From: Tritrichomonas musculus
Lineage: Eukaryota; Parabasalia; Tritrichomonadida; Tritrichomonadidae
Direction: 5' to 3'
Length of the DNA: 64,000 nt
NCBI GenBank assembly: GCA_039105265.1
Contig: JAPFFF010000068.1
Location: forward strand, 310,001 to 374,000
Part shown: positions 8,201-18,912 of the stretch, in pieces
How positions within the stretch are numbered: position 1 is the first letter of the stretch
How the letters are laid out: every line of letters starts with the position of its first letter
Program-made: the position numbers and the translations under genes
Notes under the pieces: model-generated
What the model was told of the DNA's origin: nothing
What the model saw: the letters and a program-made list of their open reading frames with translations, nothing else
Databases searched by the model: none

Positions 8201-8221
8201 TTTTAATTTAATCAACAATAA

Positions 8222-8962
8222 ATGGCTAAACAAATAATGAAAGAAGTAGAAGTTTTAATAGAAAAGACTATGCGAAAAAACCAAAAAGAAATAGAGGGCG
8301 CGTTGATGAAACCATTACATCCTTCCTATCCATTTAGCACGAACGGAATCATTTTTTTGATAGGCAAACCAGGTGCTGGAAAAAGTTATTGGATATGGAA
8401 ACACATTTTAATTACCGAGAGATTATTTAAGTATCCCTACTACCAGAAGATAATATTCTGTTCAACATCAGGAAAAGCAGACAAAACTGCAGAGGCGATG
8501 AGTCAAAATGTCAAGACACCAATCATATATTTGAACGAAGCAGAATTGATGGATTATTTGAAAAAACATCTAAAGCGAAAGATAAAATATTATGCGATGG
8601 TAAAGCATGTATTATCAAAAATGAAAGAGACGAATGAAGAAATGCAGAGACTAATAAACAAGCACTCCCTTCAAGAAATAGATGATAGAATAGTATATAT
8701 AGCAAACAAGCTGGTAAAATATCAAACTTCATCATATCCATATAACACTCTAATAATATTGGATGACTGTGCTGGGAGCGATTTATTGACGCACAATAAT
8801 ACGGAATTTCTCAGGCTGTTAACAAAAACTAGGCACTATAATATTACATGCATTATGGCTATCCAAACTATTAGATTTGTCCATATAAATGCAAAGATAC
8901 TAAATATAATTTATTGGCAAAATCAAGAATTGGCAAATCTGGAACATTTTTTTCTTCATTAG
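8222..8962 (+). pseudogene. FtsK/HerA-type packaging ATPase, 3'-truncated by the B deletion
   Basis: Walker A (FLIGKPGAGKSYW, ~res 43-55) and Walker B (TLIILDDCAGSD, ~res 177-188) are present, and the copy matches the D ATPase almost exactly to codon ~225 (HINAK). At 8897/8898 the sequence switches to another gene, and the frame continues for ~21 unrelated codons to a stop at 8962. The full-length protein (284 residues in C and D) ends ~58 residues later, so the C-terminal part is lost. The enzyme would drive DNA packaging into the capsid. Here it is probably non-functional. Confidence 0.88.
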
Positions 8963-9344
8963 CTTCTACATAAAATTCCTTACAGTTAAACAATCCAGTA
9001 ATCAATTTTGCTCTATGGCTGCCTTCCTTGAATGTGATATTTTCGGTCGGTGTTAATGAAATTGTTCTATTATTCACATTCTTGAACTCGATTGTTTTCT
9101 GACACAAATTTAAAAACTTTACCAGATAGCCAAAAGAATAGGCATACGACTCCTCGAAATCAATTCGAACTTCACTATTTTCTGTCTCAAATATTAAATA
9201 ATCATCAGCTGTCGTCATTAAAATATTTGCTTTAGTATTGATAGACGAAACATAATACTTGACGAAAGGGCATTTCCAAGGAATATCTATATTCATCCTC
9301 ACAGTATTATAATTTTCAGGCTGGCTTTGAACACTATACAACAT
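8871..9344 (-). pseudogene. Truncated copy of the 243-residue conserved gene (element B)
   Basis: ATG at 9344. Residues 1 to ~149 match the intact element C protein (45027-45758) with the same start MLYSVQSQP. At 8898 the deletion joins it to the antisense of the ATPase gene, adding ~8 foreign codons (to 8871). About 94 C-terminal residues are missing. The family is unknown; it is divergently paired with the gene at 9364. Confidence 0.82.
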
Positions 9345-9363
9345 TATTTAATTTCAGATTAAA
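9345..9363. promoter_or_regulatory. 19-bp divergent promoter candidate
   Basis: Only 19 bp (TTATTTAATTTCAGATTAAA-like) separate the two start codons. The element C equivalent (45759-45776) is 18 bp and very similar, so both arrangement and sequence are conserved. Confidence 0.5.
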
Positions 9364-11679
9364 ATGTCCTTGGCACTGTTTTCTGCAAAGAGCAAAGAAG
9401 CATATAAACTCAAATCAAATGACATAGAGATAAATGTTGATGAAGAAGATGGAATCAAAAAACTCAATTTCGAAAATACAATAAATCCGGATGACATGAT
9501 ACAATTTAATTGTCTCTATAACAAAGCTGAAATAGATGAAAAAATAGTCGGTGATTATCTTGAGAAGCAAGGAGGACTTGATGGCTTCGGCGCATTAAAT
9601 ATTATGGCAGGGAAAGGGATTACTACATTTACAGAAAGTGGAAGATTACAAGAAATAAATTATGCTCCAAATCTAAATAAATTATACGAGAGGTTAAGTA
9701 CCAGCGCAGTAAATTTAAAAGCATATCTAACTAAACTCCAAGAAGATATATACCAAAATATTGGAACGAAAGAATTAATTCCAGGAGCAGAACTATCAAT
9801 TATTGTAGATGAGATATCAACAAAAGAAGTAGATGTAAGTACGATATCTAAATTAATTGCTGCGTTAGGGAATAATAATACTGGCATCCTAAGCGCTATC
9901 GACCATCTTTATACAGCTTTGGGAGAATTAGACACTTTTACTGTATCTGATTTTTTGGCAGCAACATTACAAAAGAATGAAACCATGACAACAATAAAAG
10001 AAAACAAAGCGGAAAAAATATATGAAGCAACACAAGAAAATATTACAAAATATACAGAACTGGTAGCTGCAATCAAGAATTTAAGTGAATCATTAAAAAA
10101 TATTTTGATTGTTGAGAAGAATCTGAACCTGCGATATATTGAAGAAATCAAAACAGAAAAACCAGAAGATGAAATTCCTTTGGCTCTGCCAACTTCGCAA
10201 AGCGAATTAGCCGTTCAAGAAGATGAGAAACAATATATTTACACATATCAGACCGCAAGTAAACATGCAGATACATTAACAGAAATAATAAATCTTATCA
10301 ACACTTCTACAGAAAATATTGAAAAATGGCTTAGAAAAATAGAGGAAACAAAGACAACAGGGATAGATTTTACAAAGCTAAGTGAATTAAAAATTGTTCA
10401 AAAAAATGACGACAAAGCATCGTATGAAATAGTGCCACAATCCCTCACAACATTTAATGATGTTATTACAAATTTGAGCACAAATAATGAAAATATCAGC
10501 TCTTGGATTAATAAATTAAATGAAGAAACAATATTGTATCCTGATTTATTGGAAGCTTTTGGAGATAATTTATCAGTCGTTTTAGTAAACCAAACAACTC
10601 AAAAACCAGAAATAAAAACAGTCAAAATAGAATTCATAAAAGAAACCCCTTCTCCTGAACCATCTGTACCTGACTATATTGTAGATCCGAACGGAAATAA
10701 TTATCTTTATCCAACGAAAGAGGAATTAGAAGAAATAAAGGAAAAATATAAAAATTCACCATTACCTGTTGATAATTCAACAGGAATAACTATCCCTGTC
10801 TATGCAGCAATAGAATCTATGGAAGATGGGATAAATTGGATAAAAAATATTGTCTACAATATTATATCGACAATGTATTATTTAATTAACAATCCACTAA
10901 AAAGTTTAAGTAAAGTAGAGAATATAGAAGTGTTGGTTTGCATCAAAGTACTTGATTCGTCCGATGATAAAGAGTATGCCTTCAAAAAATTGGTGATAAG
11001 TAATGGAGGAACAAACGAAGATTCTATCACCGTTCCGCAGGAAGTTTTAGTTGAAAAGACAGAAGGGCAGTTTGTAGATAAAGATAATAATGTAAAATTT
11101 AAGACTGATGATTTAGCAGATATTGAAGACTTACAGAAAAATAATGTCGCTGTCAAAACAAATATTATCGATTCAATTAATATCGTAATCAATACATATA
11201 AAACTTTGGGGATAATTATGAAGCATACTTTCTCAATATTTAATAGTTGTGTTTTAAGTCCTAGTGCTCATTTTGCCATTAATTCATCCAAATTTTTGTG
11301 GAATAATTTTATAACACCTGGACTCAGATATGGTATTGATGAATATGGAAAAATAAAAAAATATGTAATAAATTGGGGAGATGATAATGAATTTCTACCA
11401 ACACCAGCAGAAGATGATTCAGAAATATTAAAATATTTGTAAGACAAAGCCATAGCAACACAAGAAATAGCAATCAATACATGGGAAGATTTAACAAATT
11501 TTATAAAATATTTTCCGCCTAAATTCTATTTGGTTTTTGGAAGCCTGATTTATACTATAGCTGTACTATCAAGTGATTGCGTGAGTAATTCAGAACTATT
11601 AGAAGAAGATGAATTGCCTGATGGATTAGAAGAAATATTCACTCCAAATAAATATTCAATAGTCGATACAATTTTTTAA
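9364..11679 (+). pseudogene. Large structural-type protein with a premature stop (element B)
   Basis: The ATG at 9364 opens a frame to a TAA at 11440-11442 (692 codons). The same frame continues open for 78 more codons to a second TAA at 11677-11679, with protein-like sequence, so a nonsense mutation in a ~770-residue gene is inferred. The start (MSLALFSAKSKEAYKLKSND) is nearly identical to the element C gene at 45777. The body is rich in T, N, E and K, with repeated segments of the type NENISSWINKL, a Pro-rich linker (~res 426-436), and hydrophobic stretches near residues 490-510. No enzymatic motif. Position before the fibre-like gene suggests a virion surface or attachment component. The function is unknown. 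Confidence 0.65.
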
Positions 11680-11683
11680 ATTA

Positions 11684-14600
11684 ATACGAAAATTAAACAA
11701 TCATATTAAAAATCATCCATCATCATCAAGCGATTCTAATTTTACTATCAAAGATGGCTTTCCTGTATATGAAATTAAAAATGATGATATTAAGCCAAGT
11801 ACTTTTGAAAAGACAATTCGAGTAGATGATACAGATATCACTAAAAAATATAATGTCTTGACGATTGATATCCCTACTGATTTAAAGGCAAAATTATTAA
11901 CAATAAAAGAGAAAACCAATATTTTCAAAATTACTTTGAGAAAGAATGTAGTATATGATGAACAAGGAAATTATATCAGAGAATTTTATATCTATGCCTA
12001 TCAAAATATGTTTATTGCTCCGATAGTAATCAAGAAAGAAAGTGGATGCTATTTATACAATTCATCGGAAATATCAGACACAACATCAATTGCTTTCGAC
12101 CAAGAACTAGATTTTAATCCATACGACTTATATCTCAGAGGAGAGTTATCAATTAAATATGAGCCTTCGCAAGATGCCCTTGTTTCTTCAAAACCAGTAG
12201 TCAAGTGTGATATTATCGAAGCTGATAATGCATTAAAATTACAGAAATCCGATATATATTACTTCTATAAACCATCAAAAATTATCGATGAAGATGCATA
12301 TTATAAAATGATTTATGAGATTCCAACAAATTATGTTATACCAAACAATATGCAGTTTGTATTCAAAGAATATTGTTTCGGTAATGAATGGAAGTTTTCA
12401 TGGGATGGAACGAAATGGAATGGCGATAATATCAAAGGAAGAAGTAATGGAAAAGTAATTTATAAATTAAAGAAGAATGATAATAAAGATCCGTTTGGTT
12501 CTCATGGCTGTTATGTCATAATGAAACATGATGAATGGAATCAAAAATTTATCGATAAAAATACTGAAAATTTTATGGAATACTTATGGACTAAAGGAAA
12601 AGTAGAAGTATCTGTTAAAACAAAAAATGGAGAAATAAAACCGGCTTCAGATTATAGCCTACATCTGAATTGGTTTCCTGCTGATATAAAATACGAGGGC
12701 TATGATTTATTGGGAATTGATTGTGTAATAACAGAAATTGATTCTTCTAAGCTAAAAGTTAATGAAATCGATAAAGTATTTGCAGATATCTTTGCCCGAG
12801 AAATACCATTTACTATGACCAAATATAATGATGTGGCAACAAGGCTAGAATTTAAAGTTGGTGATTATCATATTGATAAAACAAATTGTGTTTCTCATGT
12901 TGATTTAGATGGAGTATTAGATACCATAGAGAAAATAAACTATAAAGTTTCTGGTCTAAAAAGTTTTGATAAAAATATAGAACTATATCTTTACAAACAA
13001 TATACTGATCCCGTAGATGAAGTAAATTGGGATTCGACAACAAATCCTTTCGATTACATTATCAAACAACAATTTTATGAAATAATTCCAAGGCCTGATG
13101 CTGCGACAACATTATATACAGATTATAATATTACTTCGTCAAAAATAATTACTGCAGATAATATTACCACGATGAGAAGTGATTTAAATATGATTACTAA
13201 TAACGTTGATGTAATGAATTATGACGTAAAAGATTTAACAAATAAAGTGAATAATTTATCTTCAGAGATGGTTGACCAACAAAATAAAACAAAATATTTA
13301 AAAGTCAAAACAGACCAAATCGAAATCGTAGCTGATGTTGCATTAGCATTTGGTATTGCCGGTACAGTCATGGGAGGGACAAGTCTTGGTTTACAGTTAA
13401 GCGCACGAGGAGTTCAAACAGCATCTCGAACTGTTAATGGCGGTCAAAAAACTGGAGGACAACTACAGGGATTATTATCTGATATTAGTGAAGATATTAG
13501 TTCAGATGCTGGCTCTAGTATGTTGGATATTATACGCGATGGTTCAGAATTACCTGATATTCCGATGGATCCATATATGAGAACAGTTCAAAAAACAACA
13601 GATTTATCTCCAATTCTTGATTGGTGCAATAAAGAAACTAGTTCTCTACCAGCCATCGAATTTAGCAGTGAATTTGACGATCCAGATAAATTAGTCATAA
13701 CAATTAATGGTGCGATGGATATTTGTAATAGATTTAGGAGTTCATTAAAACCAACATTTAAAGCAATAACTACAAGAATTAATGAAATAAATAATGAATA
13801 TATTTCAAAGAATGAATTAGTTAGAGATGATATAATTGATGTTGTTGGTAAATTTGTTGATGGAGAAGTTCATCTCGAGGCTGAAGACCAGATAACAGAC
13901 GGCACAATTAAAGCAAGATTTTTGGTCCAAAAAGTTAGTGAATATAATGATGTTGATTATGAAGAAAATCATATAACTATCAATATTACTGGCGGAATTA
14001 TTGATTACCAAGGAACAGATGATTTCCCTAGCTGCGTCATGAATAATAAATCATTTATCATATCAAATCCTCATAATCTTAGGGTTAGTGGAATACAAAT
14101 TAAAGAAAATACATGTTCGAGACATATGGAATTTACAATAAATGATTTAGCATATACTTGTGATATAAATGCTTTGCATAACAAGATTGATTCAATAAAT
14201 GATTTTGCAAATTCAAATAATAAAGAAATATCAAACATAATAAATAATGTCGCATCAAAAAATGAATTGACTAGAGAAGATACTATTGATGTTGTTGCAG
14301 AAACAGATGGCTCAACAATTACTTTAACTGCTGAAGATACCATAAGTGAAGGCATGATAGTGTTTAAAATATATTTGGCTAATGCTCAAAAGAATTGCTA
14401 TTTCAAGTTTGAAAATGGGGATATAACTGAATATAAAGGGGTGGCAGAAAATATAACATTAGGAGATGTTGTCATAAAACCTCTGGCCAGAAGTGAAGAA
14501 TTTAGGGCCGCATGGTTAAATAGTTATGAAAAGAATGACAATACTATTACCATACAAAATACTCATACATCCAAGATTTCAGGGGTTATTGTTCAAGGAA

Positions 14601-15328
14601 ATTCATGCATGAGAAATATGACATTTACAACAAATGATTTAGCATATACTTGTGATATAGATGCATTACATAAAAAGATTGATGCCCTAGCTGCTAATTC
14701 ACATAATAATGATGCGGCAATGACATCTACATTAGATGATTTTCCGACTGTTGATGAAGTAAATGCTGCCTTAGATGAAATAAAAAATAGTATGGTAAAT
14801 ATGGATAATTTGTATACTAAAGAAGAAGCGGATGCTAAATATGCGACAAAAGAAGAGATTCCTGCCGCCGTAGATTTATCAAAATATGCTTTGAAAAGTG
14901 AAAATGATGAATTGAAGACAAGGATAGAAAACTTAGAGACAAGATTAGCAGCATTAGAGAATAAATTAACACGAATCAACTATACATTCAGCATACCAAA
15001 TAGTACTAGCATTCGTTATCAATTTGACCAACAACATGATGTATATGAAGCTATGCTATTTTTAACATATCATGAAAACAAAAATAATGTTGTCAGTGAT
15101 AAAGAAATCAAAATTAATATATCATTCAATGTTAATAATACTCCTATGTATGAATATCAATGTGAATCAAATAAGATATGGTTAAATAATATTGAATATC
15201 CATTAAATAGTAGCAATTTTATTGTCAATGCAACAGCTAATTTTATATTGATAAATACGACATTCTTTACATCAAATGGTATCTTAAGTGAAGATAACAC
15301 CAAGAATGAAATACATTCATTACTATAA
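11684..15328 (+). pseudogene. Long fibre-like protein with lost ATG (element B)
   Basis: The frame is open from 11684 and protein-like throughout, but its first codon is ATA at 11684-11686, five bases after the previous stop. The next possible starts are non-ATG (TTG at 11858). An ATG-to-ATA change is the simplest reading. The frame from TTG gives 1156 codons. Residues below count from it. ~410-470 coiled coil; ~493-515 Gly/Ala-rich hydrophobic stretch; ~651-790 and ~801-950 two copies of a ~150-residue module (each starting NEL.R.D and ending FT.NDLAYTCDI.ALH); ~985-1045 fibre stalk of the KEEADAKYATKEEI / DLSKYALKSE type; then a C-terminal beta-rich head. This resembles phage tail fibres and the element A gene at 18913. 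Confidence 0.65.
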
Positions 15329-15649
15329 AGTAAGCATATTCTATAGGGATTGGTGTTTGTTCTTCAGCTGGATTGAGCGTCGGGTACATTTCAATCATGG
15401 TAAAACAACTTCTTGATTCGAAGGGATTATCTTGACGGAATCTTCAAGAAATACATTTTTTTGTGTCAAAATAATTTTTACAACGAGACGATAAAAGTAT
15501 GAGTTTGGAATTTTTTTGTTGCGAACTTTTTGAATTATCGAGGTGGTTGGAGCTTTTTGAAGGCTCTGGGGGGCTTCCAAAGGCTCCAAGTGGCTGTGAA
15601 ATGGGCTTAAGTATAGGCTTGGCGATAGCGGAGCCTATACTATACTACT
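15327..15649 (-). repeat. Right terminal inverted repeat of element B
   Basis: Inverted copy of 5281-5603. It starts two bases before the end of the fibre-like gene's stop codon and includes, on the minus strand, the first ~24 codons of the penton gene, which here leads nowhere. It ends ...TATACTATACTACT, followed by AACAA. Confidence 0.92.
15395..15589 (-). CDS. Terminal-repeat copy of the possible small protein
   Basis: 64 codons, the mirrored copy of the frame at 5341-5532 and otherwise the same sequence, ending one codon later because of a TAA-to-CCA difference. Its expression is unsupported; it is listed because the frame is intact in every visible copy of this terminus. Confidence 0.25.
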   Translation of the reverse strand: MEPLEAPQSLQKAPTTSIIQKVRNKKIPNSYFYRLVVKIILTQKNVFLEDSVKIIPSNQEVVLP

Positions 15650-15654
15650 AACAA
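15650..15654. repeat. Target-site duplication of element B, right copy (AACAA)
   Basis: Identical to 5276-5280; marks the exact insertion point inside the element A penton gene. Confidence 0.9.
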
Positions 15655-15748
15655 CACAAAAAAAGAATATCATTTATGGTTTACAGATATGAAAGGAAAC
15701 GTTATTGAACCTGAATCATTTATATTCAGTTGCTTATTAATTTATTGA
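15655..15748 (+). pseudogene. Penton-like minor capsid gene of element A, 3' part
   Basis: This is the continuation of the frame interrupted at 5280, 94 bases with a stop TGA at 15746-15748. It encodes a Trp-Phe-Thr-Asp strand and ends with Glu-Pro-Glu-Ser-Phe and alternating hydrophobics, as in the C-terminal strand of the other penton proteins here. It has no start of its own. The next gene starts 7 bp later. Confidence 0.65.
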
Positions 15749-15755
15749 ATTCAAA

Positions 15756-16286
15756 ATGAATAACAATCATTCACCTCCAGTGTTTGATGCTTTTTTTGGA
15801 CCCCTATCATATAAACCACCTGAATACTATCCAAACACACCAAAATTCGTTAACATCACTGAAGGACCACCACCAACATGTGATTATTATATTCCTCGTA
15901 AATTCAGAAACATAAGAAGCCCGCCACCAACATTTAAACAACATCCTGCACTCGAAAGAAGAGTTCGAATAAGAGAGAGGTTATTTGAGCAATTACAAGA
16001 TGACCCAATATTTGAAGTGTATGCCAAAGAAAAACAAAGACAAGTTGAATCAATAAAAGCTAAACAACGAACCAACAGAATCAAATCATCATTCATTCAA
16101 CAACCAAACCCTCCTTCACCGTCGATGGTTTGGAATGATTCGAGGTATTGGAATCAATTGAGAAACACCGATGAATCACTTGATAAAACCGAAATCACTC
16201 CTTTCGATGCTGATTTGAGTCCAACACGTAGACTCAACACATCCAAACATCGAAGACCAAAACACAAAATGAGTGAACAAAAATAA
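15756..16286 (+). CDS. Proline-rich basic protein, unknown (element A)
   Basis: 176 codons, ATG at 15756. The N-terminal half is proline- and aromatic-rich (PPEYYPNTPKF, GPPPTCDYY, RSPPPTF). The middle has a charged helix with many Arg and Glu residues (~res 66-105), and the C terminus is basic (KHRRPKHK). No family recognised. Its place directly after the penton gene suggests a minor virion component, as for the proline-containing 142-residue proteins after the capsid gene in C and D. Convergent with the gene at 16340. Confidence 0.5.
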   Translation: MNNNHSPPVFDAFFGPLSYKPPEYYPNTPKFVNITEGPPPTCDYYIPRKFRNIRSPPPTFKQHPALERRVRIRERLFEQLQDDPIFEVYAKEKQRQVESIKAKQRTNRIKSSFIQQPNPPSPSMVWNDSRYWNQLRNTDESLDKTEITPFDADLSPTRRLNTSKHRRPKHKMSEQK

Positions 16287-16339
16287 AAGTAATCAACATG
16301 ATTCAATGAATATCATTTCATTTATTTTTATTCTTTAAT

Positions 16340-18853
16340 TCATGCTTCTTCTTGAAATATATCAATATCGTATCTGTTTACATTACTTAATTGGTCTTTC
16401 TTCTGTGCATTTAATTTTTCCTTATATTCGAGATAGCCACATTGTTGACCATAGATTTTATCAATCAAGTTATTGATTATTCGATTATATTCTTCTTTAT
16501 TTTCTCTTATCTCTTCTGTTGGTATTTCAGCAGCTAATTGAGTCTTTTCAGCCAGTTTTTCGGGTCTCTGCTTGTCAGTCATACTGACATTTACTAAGTA
16601 TGATAGTATCAATGATTCCATTGATTGAATGAAAGCAATTGGCATTCCTTCCCAAGCACTCCTATTAGGATTGAATTCACCGTTTTCAAAGTTAATGACC
16701 TTTGACAAATTATTGATGAATGTTGTCATTCGTTTACCAATCATTTGATTGTACTTTGATTTGTTGATTTTCTTCCATGCTAACCATTGAATGTAATTCA
16801 TTGGCTGACCACCTTTTTCAATCTCTTTCTTGACATTGTTATCAAAGTAAATACAAAACAGTACATTTGATACTGAAAGGTACGAAATGATTCTTGTTAA
16901 TGGTTTGAATTGTGGGAATAATTGCCAGAAGACTTTCCAAACCTTTGCGAAATAGCTTGACCAATATGATGAAGGACTTAATCGTTTGCTGACTTTTGGC
17001 TTTCCTAAACCGAGCTCATTGTGATAGTATTCAGTATATTTCTGAATGTCTTTATTTGGATTAATAATATATTCACCTTTCTCCCAATCTACTGAATCCT
17101 TTGATTTATTGAATTGTTCATTGAGCCAAACATTAAACGGTTTAGCTTTCCTTTCTACAGCTGATTTGACAACTGTCTTCCATACTTTCTTATAAGGAGA
17201 AGCAAATACAAGTTTATAACCGTTTATGATTTGTGGCACTCCTTTCTTATCAACTAATACAATATCATCAATCTTGTCTCCGTTCAGGTCTGTTATAGCT
17301 TCTCCATTTGGGTCCATGCCGTTTGTAGGAAGTAATCGATATTTTGGCTTTCCGTCTTGGTCAAGATGTGTATGACAATAAATTGTTGCTTGGTCTCTGG
17401 TTGAGGCAGCAGGAATGTATTTGATTCTGTAATTACCATTAATGATTAAATCGAGGAAGTTTTGTTTATAGTATGTTGAACTCCTGGCGGGTGATTGAAT
17501 GTTAAGGTTTGTGAAATCTCTATCGATGTTTTCAAGAACGGTTGGAGCATCTCTGTCCTCACGCTTACCTCTTACTGTTGCTGCTTTAGCATTTTTAATT
17601 AAAGCATTGATTTCATCATCGGTTATTTTTTGTGCAAATGGATTTCCAGGTTTAAATATTTTTTGATTGAATTCAACTTTATCACCATCATCAATGAACT
17701 TACCATGCTTCTTTGGTTTATTTGCTTGTTGAGCGTATTCAGTGAATGTTTGATTACGGTCATCACCATCTTCTTTATCGAAAACAAATGACTTCGAAAA
17801 ATCGTCTGCGTCTGTCATGACTCTTTTAGATGCTGAAAAATTATTAACAACATCATTTGGTTTCACAAATGGTACTGGTTTAATTGATGGAGGTTTGATT
17901 GGTTGTATGACATCAGAGCCTTTGATAGGTTTTTTATTAATGATTGTGTCAAACACTCTGAAGAATGATGATAAACCTGTAATTGATTTTCGTTCATTGG
18001 TTATATCAATGTTTCTCTTCATATTATCTCTGATAGTTTCAAGTGTTTGATGTAATGCATCAACGTTTTCCTTTGCTTGTTCATCAAGTTTGTTTTGTGG
18101 TTTCTTTGCTGCTTCATAACATCTTGGTAGTACATTGAGCCATGGTTGATTATAGCCTAATTGCTTGAGCAATTCAATGTCATCATCTACCAAATCATAA
18201 GGAGACAGCAACAAGGCTGATAGGTTATCTTCTTCTTCTTCTAGTTCTGGGAAGTTGAATGATATTGATGGAAGTGAATCATCTTGCTCCAAAAAACTTG
18301 TATTCAGTAATTCATCAGAATCACTCGGAGTTATGCGTTTTCTTCTTGGTGTTCTTCGTTTATTGCTGTCAGGTTTTGGTTCATGTATGCTTGTTCTCTT
18401 TCTTCTTCCTTTGTTGGCTTGTGGTGTATGACTCTTTCTCGGTGGTTTGATGGGTGATGAACGAAAACCATCAGAACTATAATTTAAATCATCGTTGACA
18501 ACAATATTGAAGTAATTGATGATTGTATCAAGACTTTTTTTATCTGTTGTGTACTCTCTTAAATTAAGGAATTGATTGCCTTTGCTTTTAATACCTGCAT
18601 TGATTTTGTTCATCAATGAAACAAAACGACGAAACTTGACTTTCATTTCACGAATCTTTCCCACACTTCTTCCTGTATATTCATTGTTTTGTATTTGATA
18701 CAACAAATTAATTAAATCATTGGGGTGTTCTAGTTTGTATGTACTGAGAAATGTTTTCTTAAAATAATCTATCGGGTCCTCTAGTTCAGAATCATCATCA
18801 TCAGGTTTAAATACCTCACTGTCAAATATAGTATCATCATCAATATTACTCAA
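16340..18853 (-). CDS. Very long unknown protein without an ATG near its start (element A)
   Basis: About 837 codons counted from a TTG at 18853. The frame is open from ~18905 but has no ATG until codon 70, which would remove a plausible acidic N terminus (DDDTIFDSEVFKPDDDDSEL). Regions: ~1-30 acidic; ~140-175 strongly basic (GRRKRTSIHEPK, KRRTPRRKRI) with Ser/Thr; ~330-420 polar; ~590-790 a better-ordered domain with several Trp residues (FNVWLNEQF, WKVFWQLFPQF, YIQWLAWKKI). No Walker, protease or nuclease motif was recognised. Start loss, a non-ATG start, or an upstream frame change are all possible. It faces the fibre gene across a short divergent gap. A virion-core role is a guess from charge pattern only. 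Confidence 0.5.
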   Translation of the reverse strand: MSNIDDDTIFDSEVFKPDDDDSELEDPIDYFKKTFLSTYKLEHPNDLINLLYQIQNNEYTGRSVGKIREMKVKFRRFVSLMNKINAGIKSKGNQFLNLREYTTDKKSLDTIINYFNIVVNDDLNYSSDGFRSSPIKPPRKSHTPQANKGRRKRTSIHEPKPDSNKRRTPRRKRITPSDSDELLNTSFLEQDDSLPSISFNFPELEEEEDNLSALLLSPYDLVDDDIELLKQLGYNQPWLNVLPRCYEAAKKPQNKLDEQAKENVDALHQTLETIRDNMKRNIDITNERKSITGLSSFFRVFDTIINKKPIKGSDVIQPIKPPSIKPVPFVKPNDVVNNFSASKRVMTDADDFSKSFVFDKEDGDDRNQTFTEYAQQANKPKKHGKFIDDGDKVEFNQKIFKPGNPFAQKITDDEINALIKNAKAATVRGKREDRDAPTVLENIDRDFTNLNIQSPARSSTYYKQNFLDLIINGNYRIKYIPAASTRDQATIYCHTHLDQDGKPKYRLLPTNGMDPNGEAITDLNGDKIDDIVLVDKKGVPQIINGYKLVFASPYKKVWKTVVKSAVERKAKPFNVWLNEQFNKSKDSVDWEKGEYIINPNKDIQKYTEYYHNELGLGKPKVSKRLSPSSYWSSYFAKVWKVFWQLFPQFKPLTRIISYLSVSNVLFCIYFDNNVKKEIEKGGQPMNYIQWLAWKKINKSKYNQMIGKRMTTFINNLSKVINFENGEFNPNRSAWEGMPIAFIQSMESLILSYLVNVSMTDKQRPEKLAEKTQLAAEIPTEEIRENKEEYNRIINNLIDKIYGQQCGYLEYKEKLNAQKKDQLSNVNRYDIDIFQEEA

Positions 18854-18912
18854 ATCTAATTCAAAGCTATCAGATGAATTATTTTTATCTTGTTTAGTTT
18901 CTAATAAATTGA

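Larger units (their letters stand above)
5281..15649 (+). mobile_element. Maverick element B, 10.4-kb internally deleted copy nested in element A
   Basis: It is bounded by ~323-bp inverted repeats (5281-5603 and 15327-15649) and by the duplication AACAA. Positions 5281-8897 are almost identical to element D 47433-51621, except that D has an additional HNH gene. At 8897/8898 the ATPase coding sequence jumps to the 3' part of a minus-strand gene that in element C lies ~9.9 kb further on. Polymerase, capsid and four small genes are therefore missing. The clean ends and duplication show a real insertion, so either B was mobilised in deleted form or it deleted after landing. Confidence 0.92.

Noticed and set aside
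16340-18853. 837-residue protein as the missing packaging ATPase
   Set aside because: No Walker A glycine-rich GKS/T motif is present in the sequence.
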